DNA of 64,000 nucleotides from Ancylostoma caninum (lineage: Eukaryota > Nematoda > Chromadorea > Rhabditida > Ancylostomatidae). The notes under the pieces were generated by a model that worked only from the letters and a program-made list of their open reading frames with translations, had not been told where the DNA came from and ran no database searches. Positions 43,463 to 55,136 of the stretch are shown piece after piece (the first letter of the stretch is position 1; the number at the start of each line of letters is the position of its first letter). Position numbers and translations under genes: made by a program. The stretch lies in the NCBI GenBank assembly GCA_037903475.1, contig JBAJFG010000445.1, positions 620,001 to 684,000 of the forward strand, given 5' to 3'.

Positions 43463-44262
43463 ACGCTGACAGTCTCCATGCGATGGCCGAATACTCCTGG
43501 GAGTGTTAGAACTCAAAGGAAATCTGCATATTTCATGAGCACATTCATGGGGCGTCTTTCAGGCGAACGCCCCATCGCCCAGCAGGCATCGCGTGTGCAG
43601 GAGTCACTGTTTTGCCTTTTCTAGATGCATGCCTAACGCTGTGGTCTCAACAAATCACGCAAAGCATAGAGATTCTTGGAATTGTGACGAATCGCACCAG
43701 TTTCTATGTCACTTGGTGGTTTTATTTATTTTGTTGATGGCAGTAGATGGACTAAATGCAGTACATTCCGAAGCCGAGGGCCCATAGCACGCGCCGCGTC
43801 ACTTACCACGTGGCACTCTACCCGTCTGCGCTTGCACGCATCTAATTGATGTCACCTCGCGCATTCATGCCCGACCTGCCTGCTTTCGATTCTAATCTGT
43901 CCAAACAGATGTTGAGGCGGCTACGGCCCACTGGTGTTTCCTGGTCGGTGCCGGGATGATACTCGCATATGCTGTGAGAAAAGTTTGCGCGACGGTACGG
44001 GGCTATCTACAGAATTCCGCTGCATGATTTCCCAAGAGCGAAACATTTGCAGTTTCCCAGTTTCACTGCCCAATTTAGTGCCAGTCGTTAATTTTACGAC
44101 ATAGCCACTAGAATGCAATGCTATGAGGGTTTCCCTATCCTTTATGGAACATAGCAAAATATGTTGGGACGCCACTTTCTCCACAACGCCACATTTTCAT
44201 CGTCTGTATCGAAAGCGAAGACGTTTTTGGGAAAGGCGGAGTCAATATCAGTTCTTTTTAAA
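43463..44262. other. No supported gene
   Basis: 43593-43787 is open and ends with a hydrophobic stretch (CHLVVLFILLMAVDG), but it starts near a poor acceptor and has no ATG context. Nothing else is recognisable. Confidence 0.25.
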
Positions 44263-44486
44263 GTTATTCATGATTGCGGCGCGTCAAAGTTTACGCGCCG
44301 ATACACATTGCAAAGGAGAGAGGTAGAAGACAAATCCTGGCAGATCAGCAATGTTCCTAGTTTCGCCGTTGCGACTGCCGCGCGAACGAACCGCGTTTCC
44401 ATTTTCGCCGCTTTGGGTCGGCGCGAAAACTTTGTGGAATTTTGTCTAGGCGCGTAAACTTTGACGCGCCGCAAGCATGAATAACT
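44263..44486. mobile_element. GC-rich MITE with 38-base terminal inverted repeats
   Basis: GCGGCGCGTCAAAGTTTACG at 44276 is exactly inverted at the right end. Including the outer AGTTATTCATG part, the arms are 44263-44300 and 44449-44486 with one or two differences. The internal 150 bases are non-coding. Confidence 0.75.
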
Positions 44487-44536
44487 CTTTTATGTTTCTA
44501 TTACAGTTTTCCTTTGGAGAACTTTTACTACATTTA

Positions 44537-44935
44537 CAGTAGCGAGCAAAAAGATTGCAACTTTTGGTTTTTCGTCTATAACTGCTTCCAAAAGAGAGCA
44601 TGAAGGTTCAAATTTTTATGGGTGTTGTATATACTCATATGAGATGGAAACAAGGAAAAATCCTTCCATTCCGTTGACTTCCTAATTATTAAGATAATTT
44701 TTTCATACAGATCAAAATCTCTCAATTGGCACCATCGGCAGCGTCTCACATCCTCGATCATTGGAATCTGACGAAAAACTGTTTCTTGAAGCAAAATCCA
44801 CTCCTACGTGCTAGGAAATGTGCGTGCGCTCAACACTTGTTTACATCTGTGAAGAATATGTGAGGCTAGTTCAGCTGTGATCCTCTATGGATGTTTCCGT
44901 CATTCTAGCTACCTCTATAGAAAGCCAGGACAACT
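44537..44935 (+). mobile_element. CAGTAGCGAGC family, truncated copy
   Basis: Starts CAGTAGCGAGCAAAAAG after TA (44535-44536) and follows the arm sequence of the foldback at 33901 for about 390 bases with clear divergence. No matching inverse end was found. Confidence 0.65.
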
Positions 44936-45333
44936 CCTCACATTTCTTCTTGACAAGACACACGCCTCAGGGGCTCTTCAAAGCGATTCTACTCCTAAAA
45001 ATGCGGTATAAGTAGGCGTTACAGCTCCTCTTAGAATTAAGTGTCTTCTGGGTAATATGAGTTAGATAGCCCCATGTTTGTTCCATTGTACACAGCATAT
45101 TAGCGCAATGATTCCGAACTGAACCTCTCCAACCCAGAATGCCGCATATGAGACCTACTATTATAGATAACATGTGAGACCTCTAGTCAGTCAGCCAACT
45201 TGCAGAAACACAGGCGAGGCGCTCTCGGGAAACGCTTTATTGCATCCTTGTGCCTTCTGAAAAATAGCCGTCATTAAGTGGCGGCCGAATTGAAAGGGAA
45301 AGGCCTTCTGAGCCTGTGCTCTTATGAGCCGCC

Positions 45334-45546
45334 ATGACACAGGGCAGTGAAAAAAATGTAGGCATTCTGTCATCGCCGATTCGAAGGATTTCCTTAGAGC
45401 CTATCTTCATTACCACAGCATGCCACGGAATGCTTCAAAATTTTCCAGGATATACTAGTGCTGCCGCTGGAATTGCGCTTCATATGCAAAGTCAAGGAAA
45501 CTCTGGAATGGGCCGGATTGACCTGCTGAAGACAAAAATTACAGCG
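45334..45546 (+). other. Possible coding segment
   Basis: The plus-strand frame reads PIFITTACHGMLQNFPGYTS and continues AAAGIALHMQSQGNSG, a more protein-like composition than its neighbours. It is interrupted by the hairpin starting at 45547. No firm splice sites or family assignment. Confidence 0.2.
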
Positions 45547-45639
45547 ATTGTGTTTGTTCACTTTTATTCGTTATATTGATGAGCTTTCGGCGCATAGCGC
45601 TGCTCATCAATATAACGAATAAAAGTGAACAAACACAAT
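45547..45639. repeat. Perfect 38-bp inverted repeat
   Basis: Arms 45547-45584 and 45602-45639 are identical inverse copies with no mismatch. The 17-base loop TTTCGGCGCATAGCGCT contains a further short GCGC-type palindrome. A perfect stem of this length next to unrelated sequence indicates a very recent origin or selection for the stem. Confidence 0.9.
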
Positions 45640-45797
45640 TCTCCTTACAGACCTCGAATACATAATTATCGTATTAAAAGAGAAATTGGTTCATTCTAGG
45701 GCGTGGGTTATCGGCGAAGGGGAGTTTACGTGCTGGGTCTTGTTTGTGTGATTGGCCCTTCCTTTTAACGGCCCACCCACAAGAGAAAGATCCGCCC

Positions 45798-46073
45798 TCA
45801 AGGATGTCCCAAAGGTCCAATCACAGCGAACCTTGTCCTAAAGTCTTTATTCTCCTCACATGTGAACCTCTTCCTGGAGATGGGAAGGTGAAATAAAACT
45901 ACATATTCCAGAACATTGGTGCAGAAAAACGAAGTCTCTGAAGGAAAAGGCCCTAGGTCATCTGCCGTTAACTGCATCTCGGCCCAGTAGTGGAATGTTT
46001 TCCTTTTCTCGCTTCTGATTCTCTTGCAGAGCGCAAGAGTGTCTGATAGCTCGCTGATATTTGTCAAAAGCAT
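45798..46073 (-). other. Possible minus-strand coding segment, 91 codons
   Basis: Reads MLLTNISELSDTLALCKRIR and continues with charged, protein-like text to QLTADDLGPFPSE, then a C-rich part and stop. A CTTCAG inside could be a splice site. No family is recognised and the neighbours give no help. Confidence 0.2.
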
Positions 46074-47930
46074 TCGTCTCTCCCGTTCTTCCCCTTTTTT
46101 TCTATTTTTTTCAGCTTAGCGCTGGCTATACTGCAGCTATCTAAAAATTTATTCCGCATCTAGAAACGACATACTTCATCTGAGTATTCATGTGAAGCAG
46201 TCAGTTCCACTTGCTCCATCTCACATATCAAAATGACTGAGGTTTTTCGCCACCACACATTTCCGTTTTCCATGATATCCATGCACTATGAGCCCTTTAG
46301 CGTGCATTGGCTTCATATACCCTAAATTCCTGTGAAGGCATTCCCAGTGTACGACATCGTATGCATTCAGCTTTATCGGCAATGGTGTCTGAAAAAGCCC
46401 TTAGTGCGCAGTTCACGGATGGAACCGGGCCAGAAGCAGAAGCGATATAAAAACCAAGGCCTGGATGCATAGTTGAGATTGCTTACGGTAGACGTGTTGT
46501 AGCCCTGGTTAGCGATGGGTAAATTTGCTATATTTTACCACGTTTACCATAGGTGATCTCAATAATGCATGTGGCCTCAAACGTGATAGCGAAAAACCAC
46601 GAAAAAAATTATAGCTTCGCAACATCGTCGTATTTTCGTAACATCTACTTGCTGTCTATTTACTTTTCCAGGAATGTCAAAAAAAAAATTGAATTTGTGT
46701 AGCCTTGTGTGCTTACAGTGCCTCTCATTTCACCTTCACTTTTTTCTTCGATGCAGTAGTACGAGTTATAAAACGTCTTTATCAGAACGTTCCTTTTTTT
46801 CCTGGCAATTGCGGACAACTCACCTTTACAAATTTAGATTTTACAGGTTTGTTTTCTGTCTAAGGGTTAGTGCGAAACGGAAATCAAACTATTTTTCCCT
46901 TCTTCTTTAGTAGTAGCCTCTCTCTCTCCTTTTTTGTTTAGAAGTTGAAATGTGTAAGAAATAAATTACTTTCTTCGCGTTGCAATTGGACTATCGACCT
47001 TAATCTTGATCTCAATCTTTATTACATTGCAAACCATATCAGAAAAACCATACGACTCAACACAAAAAGAACCAGCTAGAATAATGCGCTTGTTAGAAGA
47101 AACAACTGATCAGCAAGAGTAAATAGCAAAGAAAGAAAAATAAAAGAGAACAAATAATCTAATTCAGGAATCTCTGATGTTTTTTTCTCTTACGTATCTG
47201 TCAATGGCGATTAAAACTACGAAGAACCACCCCACTTCCCTAACCCCCCCCCCCCCCCATTGATATAGTTTCTTGGATAACTTGAGGAAATCTGAACCTG
47301 CTCTGTTAACGAAGAACGTACATACATAGTTGGATATCAACGAGTACCTCACTTTTTTCCAGTTGCAGCTCAATCGAACCCTCTCTAGCCCTTTAACTAA
47401 TTAGGGTTAGAAATGTCTCGCCATTTAATCCTACGGATTGGTTGAGAATTTTCCACACCATAAATAAGTAAGTAAGCCATTTCTTCTTCTTGAGGCTAAT
47501 AATTCAAGATTGAGTTTTGTATTATATCTTTTGAATGACCACTTGGGAAGCCGCTGCAGTTGCAGCCTCCAATTCTTATCATTAATTTTCTCGTAGAGTT
47601 ATGTATTTTGCACCCTTTCAATCAGTTTATTCTGTTGCTCTTGTTGGTTTTTGAGAACTCCTGTATGTCAGCTTTAATGGTTACTAGCTTTCGGTATGTT
47701 AACATCTTCTTCGGACCTCCACCTTGTGTCTACATACTGCATCAAATTTTTCATCAAAAATCAAATAGTTCAATTCTCGAAACCCATCAAGAGCAACTAT
47801 TATCTCACTGCAGGAGGCTGCGAGATAGCTTCATTCTATCATATGTATTTGAAAGTTTATCCTATGCTGATCCACATATGTGGATTGACCTTACGAGTGA
47901 CATATTCAAACTTTCAAGACAAGAATGGAA
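46074..47930. other. AT-rich intergenic stretch
   Basis: No supported gene. A poly-C run at 47244-47258 and AT-rich low-complexity DNA around 47100-47160. Open frames such as 47560-48006 run into the following transposon and are discounted. Confidence 0.35.
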
Positions 47931-47933
47931 GTA

Positions 47934-48842
47934 TAGGGTGCGCCATAAGTTCTTGCACACTATATTTGGTCCCACCACAAGAGCGGAATTCAATGTAACG
48001 GCATGACCTCTATGAACACAATAAGCCAACTCAATGGCGACTTAAATCACCTATAAAATTTTTAGAATATATTTTTTTGAAATTTATCGCTATCTGCCTT
48101 TGTAACAGCCTAAAGTCGAGTGGGAGGCGCACCCATTGCGGCACGGTGGTATTACTTATATGAATCCTTCCAAAGTTTTTCCTCAGCTTTCTCGAACTTT
48201 TCTATAATGTAGCTCTTGATTTGCCCTTTAACTTTGTTAGCAAGGAGCAGTCCATCGGATTCAGATTAGTGCTGCATGAGAGTTAGATCTCAGCACAGGA
48301 CTTCCTCCGCGCACCACTCCAGGGCATGCAGTTGTTCTATTAGCAGATTTTCAGTCTTACTGAAACCTCCCTTTTGGGCTATGCAATATGAACTTGAAGC
48401 AGCAAGATCTCTTCTTACCTAAACTGATATTCAATAAGAATGAGTGTGACGTCGATGTTGCGAACTACAAAAATCTAAGAAAATTTGCTCTAACCGGGCA
48501 ACTTTTCAAAAACATGATGAAATTCTTGAACGAAGAGAGAAAACGAAATTTTCCAATGCTTTTCACGTCTACGCCATTTTTTTTTTGATGAGAATAGAAC
48601 AGCTTTGTCCTGAAAAGTGGCTCCAGTTCTGAGATGACATCGTTGCTCCGTGCCGCGATGGGTGCACCTCGCACTCGATTTTGAGCTAATACAAAATCAG
48701 TTGGCGGCATATTCGCGATCTGCCTGGTTATATGAGTTACTATTGAGTTGATTTAGTGCGACCATAGAGATCATGCCATTGCGTTGAATTCTGCTGCTGC
48801 GGTGGTAGTAAATATGTGTGCAAGGACTTATGGCGCACCCTG
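47934..48842 (-). mobile_element. Decayed mariner-type element with both terminal repeats
   Basis: (T/C)AGGGTGCGCCATAAGT(T/C)CTTGCACAC at both ends in inverse orientation, flanked by TA (47932-47933 and 48843-48844). Length 909 bases. On the minus strand near 48050-48260 broken frames give NPMDCSLLTKLKGKS, resembling the DLNPMDF line of the third catalytic region in Tc1/mariner transposases. It is internally deleted and frame-broken. Confidence 0.75.
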
Positions 48843-49085
48843 TAAATTGAACAATGGAGTTACTGCCAATTATCCATCCAAGTTATAGGTGTGTATGAGA
48901 ATAAAAAAAACCATTGTTAACGAGAGAAAAAGCGCAATGAAGGAATAAAGTGAACGTTTCATGCCAAGGGGAAGTTCAAAGTGAGTATATACACCAGGCG
49001 CCATGATTAGCTTCGCTGCAAATTGTTAATCTCACTGGCAAACCCAAGTTCTGTGATGGGTGATCTGCTCATCCTCAGCTTAGTT

Positions 49086-49689
49086 CTATGGCCGTGAGAA
49101 ATGTTTTGTCCGTCTACCCTTGAATCTGGGAATTTTCAGGAAAATCGTATGTCTTCTGCCACTGCAGGTTGTTTTGGTGAGGAATATTATTAATCTAACG
49201 TTTGATTCAAACCTCTCGTCGTCAGACATCCACAAGAGGGTCCAGTTGTTGAATTCGTATGCTGTACGATATAGCATCCGTTAGACTCCGTGGTCTTTGT
49301 TCTTTGAACTTGGAATGTTTCAGTATATGATGATGCCTTATGGTATTCTGTCACGATATGTAGTTAAATGGAGGATTTATTGTTTTGAAACTGCCTGACA
49401 TTTCGGCACAACGTCTTTACCAAAATTCTAAAAGTGGAGTTATTCTCTGTGTCTTTAATTTATCACTACTTTACCAATTCTCCACAAAAGAATCGTTTTT
49501 ATGAAGTTACGTAGCTGTAAGTGTACCATAGACTTGACATTCCTCCACCACTAGAGCCCAGCGATTAAAGTCCCTCATTAACATAGGAAAAAGTCGCCTC
49601 TTCCGCTTGTTTGCTCTGTCATTTTCTTTTTTCTTCCTGTCTAACTGAACCTCCCATTCTTTCGGGCTTGGCAAACTACTCAAATTTAT
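49086..49689 (-). CDS. Candidate gene, 3' three exons (minus strand)
   Basis: Exons 49527-49689, 49213-49261 and 49086-49161 join in phase to 95 residues and a stop at 49086-49088. The last intron is 51 bases with a CCTGCAG acceptor, and the first proposed acceptor is CCGTCCTTCCAG. The reading begins INLSSLPSPKEWEVQLDRKK, has a basic patch (ANKRKRRLFP), then NRWALVVEECQVY, YEFNNWTLLWMSDDE and a basic tail GRRHTIFLKIPRFKG. The 5' end lies further right: 49804-49832 after CTTATTCAG is one candidate upstream exon. It shows no membrane segment. I do not recognise the family. Three phase-consistent short introns make chance less likely. Confidence 0.45.
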
Positions 49690-49832
49690 CTGGAAGGACG
49701 GCAACTACTTAAATTCATCTATTTGCGCATACGTAAAGTTGATTGTTAGAAACTTGGATATTGAACGAGGTCGAAGTTCAAGGATTGAAGGCGTAACAAC
49801 TACCGTTTGGGTCATGTACAAGGTGGTTATGG

Positions 49833-51013
49833 CTGAATAAGGGCCAACTACACTATTTCTACTGCAGCTACATGTCACGCAGGATAACTTAATCAACTAT
49901 CTAATTTGAAATTGAAGGTATATTTTATGGACCCCAAAAGTCGTTTTATGGGGTACATGCGCATTCGAGGGCTTCTACGACCCCAAATTCAGATAAGATG
50001 CACAATGTACCCCAAAAGCAATTGATCCATTCATTTGCCTTCCTAGAGCCAGACTCAAATGTCGGTCACACTTTTTTTTAATCAACAGAGCAGGTTCTGT
50101 CTATATAGCACTGAACAGAGTACAGGTAATTCTCTCTAGTTTACGATTCTTCAAAAACACAATCCATAGCTACGTACCTGAAATTTCGAAGCTATCCTGG
50201 TTTTTGTTGCACTTCTGTTGTTTTCTGTCGGTCTTTTGTTTTGTTTCACTTGCATTTGATTTTTCACCTTTTTGATAAATAAGCTGGGTTTTATTTATTT
50301 ATTTATTTACTTAATACGCTCAAAAGGCGCACAGCAACTAAAATAACCAAACTAAACGAGAAAGTACTGCATCGTACCGTACGAAAAAAATAGTAGAAGC
50401 AGCGTGTCAATAAGTGGGACTGTGGGGATCAAGCATTAAGATTTCGACGTTATAATAAACAAAGAATCTGTTGTTTTCTGTTGTTTCCTGTTCATTTTTT
50501 CTATGAGACATCTCATGCAGTAAAAAAGTATGTGAATGTATAAATATATGTCACTTTATCCTTTATTCCTTGAGTGTGGACATGGATTTAACTGTGCTTC
50601 ACTAAAGGAATATTTGTGGTCAAATCCAGCTTTTCAAGTAGAGCAAAAAAGTCGAAAAGCGGCCGTTGTGCGGCCGATGAGACCGAAGAACGAGCGCGAT
50701 GCTCGCAAAGGTTGCTACTACATATGATAGATGGTGCGATAAGTCATCTTTGCGGGCTTGGCTGTTCGTGTTTCGTCCCGCTCCCACGGCCTTCCTCCAT
50801 CCTCCACTGACGTTCTGCCACGTTTTTTTAATCGGAAGCCTACCTTGTACATGTTGCTCCCCCGTACTTAACTACACCGCAGCCCCTAATTAGTTTCGTC
50901 AACGAAAGAACGCTCATTGCGGTTCTCAGGAGAAAGCGAGTCAATCCATCAAGTTGGACGAAGTGTTCTTCAGCTTTTATTGTTGGAAGGAAGCCCTCTC
51001 TTCTGACACGTTT
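49833..51013. other. No firmly supported gene
   Basis: AT-rich with TTTA runs near 50290. A GC-richer patch at 50640-50800 is open in several frames (SRKAAVVRPMRPKNERD in one) but has no clear boundaries. Confidence 0.3.
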
Positions 51014-51447
51014 TTATTTCCCTTCTGACAGAAACTGTTGAAGCACGCGCTCTTTTCCATCAAGTGATGGATGCATGACCCGGATGGTGTACGTTCCATC
51101 CTTCCTCTGTCGGATTGGTAAAGAGTAGGCTTCTGAAATTGGGAAAACTGAAAGAAAATTCCAGTAAAAACAGGAATTTTCCTTCAGTTTTCCCAATTTC
51201 AGAAGCCTCAACAGTGTTTGGCGCACTTAAATGCCTCACATTTGTTTAGAATCTCAGAGCCAGACGTTTTCATGGTTGCTGCCTTTGATGTACACCATGA
51301 GTTGCAATTTATGGAGCTGCTCTTGCACACATTTTCTACATCACCTGAGGGGTCTTGTGTGGAGCGCTGTTGGGCAGCTACGTACAGGCTTGTCCAACAG
51401 TGCCAAATTTGCTTTTTGAAGAATACTATTCCGAAAGTATCCATCTG
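51014..51447 (-). CDS. Candidate minus-strand exons, unknown protein
   Basis: A terminal exon at 51014-51132 follows CCCAATTTCAG and in one phase reads LPIRQRKDGTYTIRVMHPSL to a stop at 51014-51016. All three phases are partly open, so the frame is not settled. To its right, 51208-51447 follows TTTACACAG and is open for 79 codons (MDTFGIVFFKKQIW onward, then DVENVCKSSSINCNSWC). An alternative phase reads FELVYTDGYFRNSILQKANL up to a strong GTACGT donor at 51385. The two readings conflict, and the hairpin at 51127-51208 overlaps the acceptor. Coding potential is likely, the exact structure unknown. Confidence 0.3.
51127..51208. repeat. Near-perfect 36-bp inverted repeat over a splice acceptor
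   Basis: Arms 51127-51162 and 51173-51208 match in 35 of 36 positions around a 10-base loop. On the minus strand the lower-coordinate arm contains the TTTCAG/AAGCCT acceptor of the proposed terminal exon. The other arm is its inverted copy. Confidence 0.85.
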
Positions 51448-51468
51448 TGTAAACCAACTCAAACCACA

Positions 51469-51718
51469 GGGTGGCGCATAATTTCTGCCCCTCTATTAAA
51501 AAAAACAAAGAAAATGTATGAAAGCGCATTCTCAGACGACCTCTCCCTCAAATTTTCGCTATCTTATAGCGAAACAAAAAACGATGCTTTCACTGGACGT
51601 CTTCTCCTTTGATCCCTAGACGCTTGAGCTGTCTAATCATTGTGGGCCGTTCGTGATTTCTCGGGATTTTCGAATTTCTGCCCTTTTTTGTTGTGGAACA
51701 GTGATTATGCGCCACCCC
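51469..51718. mobile_element. MITE with GGGTGGCGCATAAT ends
   Basis: GGGTGGCGCATAAT at the left is exactly inverted at the right (ATTATGCGCCACCC), 250 bases overall, with no internal coding. Target duplication is unclear: the flanks share a G(C/T)GGTT string on the minus strand. It separates two segments that both look coding on the minus strand. Confidence 0.65.
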
Positions 51719-52917
51719 GCAACCGCTTCAGAAACCTCTTTCTCGATCAAGTAAATAAGTTCTATACTCGGAACCGAATGAAAATCGAACTCCCTAACTG
51801 GTCTAATTATTAATCCAAAATCCGATCTAAAAAATTCGAACGTTGAAAGAAGGGAAAGCCCTGAATACCTTTCCATCACTCCTCAATAGTGGCAATTCTC
51901 TTTCTTCTCCGGGAATCCGAAATCTCAACTTGCTTGAAATCGAATATTCGAGAATCGATTCGAGTATATCTAGTGCACAGTGGCGACGCAGAAAGTGGGC
52001 GGGAGGCGGGGGGCGTGGGAAAAAAGTGGGGTCTTCGCCGTTTTGAGGACCCAGACGGGAAATAAAATTAATAAAAATATTAATTACAATAGTAAATATG
52101 CAATAAAAAATAATATATTGAAAACAATAATAAAAACAAACAAAAATAATCCAAAACAGGATTTTTATTTGTTTGTAAAGCAATTTCAAAAATTTGCCGA
52201 CCCATTCTCGGGAGGAGGGGGGGGGGCGCCCTCCCCCCTACGTCCGCCACTGCTAGTGCGTAACCTGTTCTACATACAGTAAGTTCATAAGTAACTTTGC
52301 CTTGAGCCTCTTCCCGACTCCTATTCGGAGTGTTTATGGCAAAAATAGGATGACCTTCCGTTCTGTTCTCATATGAAATGTCGCACGTGCTTACTCTGAA
52401 CATCACAAAAGTGCATGTTTACTCCCTCCTACTCTCTATAATGAATTAGGTTACTGAGAACTGACTTGGCCGGCGGAAATATCTTCTTATTTGTTACGTT
52501 TTCCACATAAGCTTGTCTTGCTAAGTTCTTCATGGCCTTACTCGCACTGTAACCCAAAAGCAGTTGCTCTGAAACTATGAAAAGTGTACAAAATGATATC
52601 CTGTTCACTGCAACTGTGGTGCAACCGATGCAAATATAGATGAAATTTATTATTTTATTCATTGCTGAACAAATGAGGTGAGTTTAGGCAATTAGTACCT
52701 GCAGGCACCGCAGGGATTTCTGACATTTAAAAACAAGGTCTCGAAAAAATTACCTTTTCCGGATTTCCAGTAAATTTGTCGCCCATGTTTACATCCTGGA
52801 TGAAAACAATGGGAATATATCCGAAAAAGTTCCACAATTCTCGATTTCCATGGATCAATTTTTGCACGCTTGCGAAGTCCGTGCTTTCAAATAACGCTAC
52901 ATTGCGAGCATCACATG
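51719..52917 (-). CDS. Candidate multi-exon minus-strand gene, unknown function
   Basis: Three segments look coding. 52754-52917 reads FESTDFASVQKLIHGNRELW then NFFGYIPIVFIQDVNMGDKF and ends at a GTAATT donor. 52433-52568 follows TAGTTTCAG and reads QLLLGYSASKAMKNLARQAY then PPAKSVLSNLIHYR, ending at GTAGGA. 51719-51826 follows ATTTTTTAG and reads SDFGLIIRPVREFDFHSVPS then YLIEKEVSEAV. The second and third join in phase across an intron that contains the hAT MITE. The first and second do not agree in phase, so an exon is missing or a boundary is wrong. The last segment runs into the MITE at 51469-51718. I cannot name the family. Confidence 0.4.
51978..52252. mobile_element. hAT-type MITE, copy 2, with 8-base target duplication
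   Basis: Same family as 41083-41355: CAGTGGCGACGCAG at the left (one base deleted) and TACGTCCGCCACTG at the right. Flanks CTAGTGCA and CTAGTGCG form a 7-of-8 target duplication. 275 bases, within a proposed intron of the minus-strand gene. Confidence 0.88.
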
Positions 52918-53054
52918 CTGTCTATTGCGGCGTTGTAAGAAAAATTCATATTGTGAGTGCTGCCCATAGTGCTTGTGCTGTTGTAGGTGACGGTGTGAAT
53001 TCCAGCGAACAAAAAACTTGGATGAAGAAGATTTCGACCGTACCTTGCCTTTAA

Positions 53055-53763
53055 TCTGTGATCGGGAAGGTAATGTGAATATATAAGTTATGTGGGCTTC
53101 TGGACATTGAAGGCTGAATTTCGATTTGCCTAACGCTGCCAAATTTCACCTCTTGGCTTTATTCTGTTTCAAAATTATTTTCTGGATCTAAAATAATCTT
53201 GCTATGTTTGCGAGTAAATTCTGCTAAACTACTAAACCCCTAGATTTTAGTAGGTTCTGCTATATAGGCATTTTCTAAAGATTTTCCCTGAAGATGTTTC
53301 CACCTGTTTAATATCGAGAGCCAGATTTTATCGTATCAAATAAGCCAAAATCCAGGCTCAGAACGCCAAACCGGATCTAATCCGGAATCTACTGCAATTC
53401 CAGATGCAGATCAGAAATTTTCTCGCACAAAACAATCGGATTATTTCATCCATCGCTGAAAATGGTAGACTAAATATATCTATTAACAGATTTAGAGGCA
53501 GCACCCACGAAAATTTTCGACTAGAAAAACTCAGGGTATTCCAAAAGTATCGAAGGTGCTGAACACTTCCATAAAGTCGAGGATTTCCGATAGTACCAAA
53601 AAAGCTGTTTTTAGATGCTCATGAGCAGGTTAGGTGTAGCAGCTGTGTTCGAGTTGCATGAGACATAAGACGGGGACTGACATCTAAAGATCAATAATGT
53701 CGTCCTTTTCACCAGTTGGATATTTGGGCGATCAGTTATCTGTATATATGTATAAAAGCAAAG
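53055..53763. other. No supported gene
   Basis: AT-rich sequence. It contains GGCAGCACCCACGAAAA at about 53502, the inverse of a string also found near 6755 and 55258 (TTTCCGTGGGTGCTGCC), hinting at a dispersed repeat core. Confidence 0.3.
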
Positions 53764-54035
<272 letters not shown>

Positions 54036-54039
54036 TTCA

Positions 54040-54220
54040 GTGTTTCTTCGCCGACTTTTCGCTTACGGGTCGGTGGAAGAAGGTCACTTGGGATTTAATA
54101 ATAAGGCTTATATTCAGAATTATGATCGTTTTTGATAAAATTGTCGGCAGCAGCAATGGTCCTTAGCAGTGTGAGGTAGCCGGGGTAGAAAAACACCCGT
54201 ACGAAGCCGGGTATGCCGTC
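54040..54220 (+). repeat. Dispersed repeat shared with 3615-3815
   Basis: Matches the earlier copy over most of 180 bases, including the TTACGGGTCGGT and GCAGTGTGA....TAGCCGGG blocks. The family is unknown. The TG tract starts right at its left edge. Confidence 0.5.
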
Positions 54221-54769
54221 TAGTTCGTTGTAAACTACAGCCTTACTACACCTCATCGAGATTAACAACCACTGCAAAATGTGTAGCTCTTAGCAAAGAA
54301 GTCACTAAGAGATCAAAACATGAAATCTTCTAGTGGAGGAAAATTTAGAGAAAAGTGAAATTTCAACAAAACCAGTTTGAACTCTTGTCAAACATTCTGT
54401 AAAATGCAAATGAAAAGACATTTCAGCTAATAAAAATCCCAAAAAGTACAGAAAAATCATCGAAAGAAATCACGAAGAAAAGAAACAACTGGATTTCACT
54501 GAGATTGCAGCAAAACAGCTGTTTCGACTGCAATTCGCGCAACAAACAACTAGCGGAAAACTCGTCCAAAATGACCAATGGCACAAAGATGTACCAGTTA
54601 CTGCGTTGAACACAGTGGGTTTCCGTTGTTATTATTTATTTATTCATTATTTATGTATTTGCTTGTCATTATAAGTAATGGAACATAGCATAGAAATAAA
54701 CAAACAAAAACGGGATAAACTGACTTATTCAGCCCATGCTCGCACGTAGCTAAGGAAAACTGCTAGAGA

Positions 54770-55035
54770 ATTTTCACGGATATAATATTATATCGCTGGG
54801 GGATGTCGCTCCTTGAGGCCACACGCCAGAGCACGCAAGTGTCCAAGCGCATACCGGGGCGGGTTCTACGGGACCTCTTTGATCTGGTACGAACCCCAGG
54901 CGATTGCCGAGGGGGAAACTCCCGAGGCAACTTACCCGAATGCGGTCATTACTCAAACAGTCTTGGAGGAAAACTTCGTGCGAAGCAAGTGGAACGGCAG
55001 AGCTAACCACCACACTAGCTAATCATTTGAACCGG
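54770..55035 (+). other. Coding-like GC-rich segment
   Basis: One plus-strand frame reads FYGTSLIWYEPQAIAEGETP then TYPNAVITQTVLEENFVRSK and WNGRANHHTS, with protein-like composition. It could be a degenerate repeat-encoded protein or an exon. No ATG or splice context is convincing and I cannot name a family. Confidence 0.3.
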
Positions 55036-55136
55036 TTTGGACTGAGCATGGGGATAAAAGGACATGTAAGGGAATGTGTATGGAAAGTAGGCATAGAACG
55101 GAAAGGAAAACACAAAAAAAGACGGATGAGAAATTG

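Noticed and set aside
47560..48006. 148-codon plus-strand open frame
   Set aside because: Its last 70 bases are inside the mariner-type element at 47934, and the rest is hydrophobic AT-rich translation without splice support.
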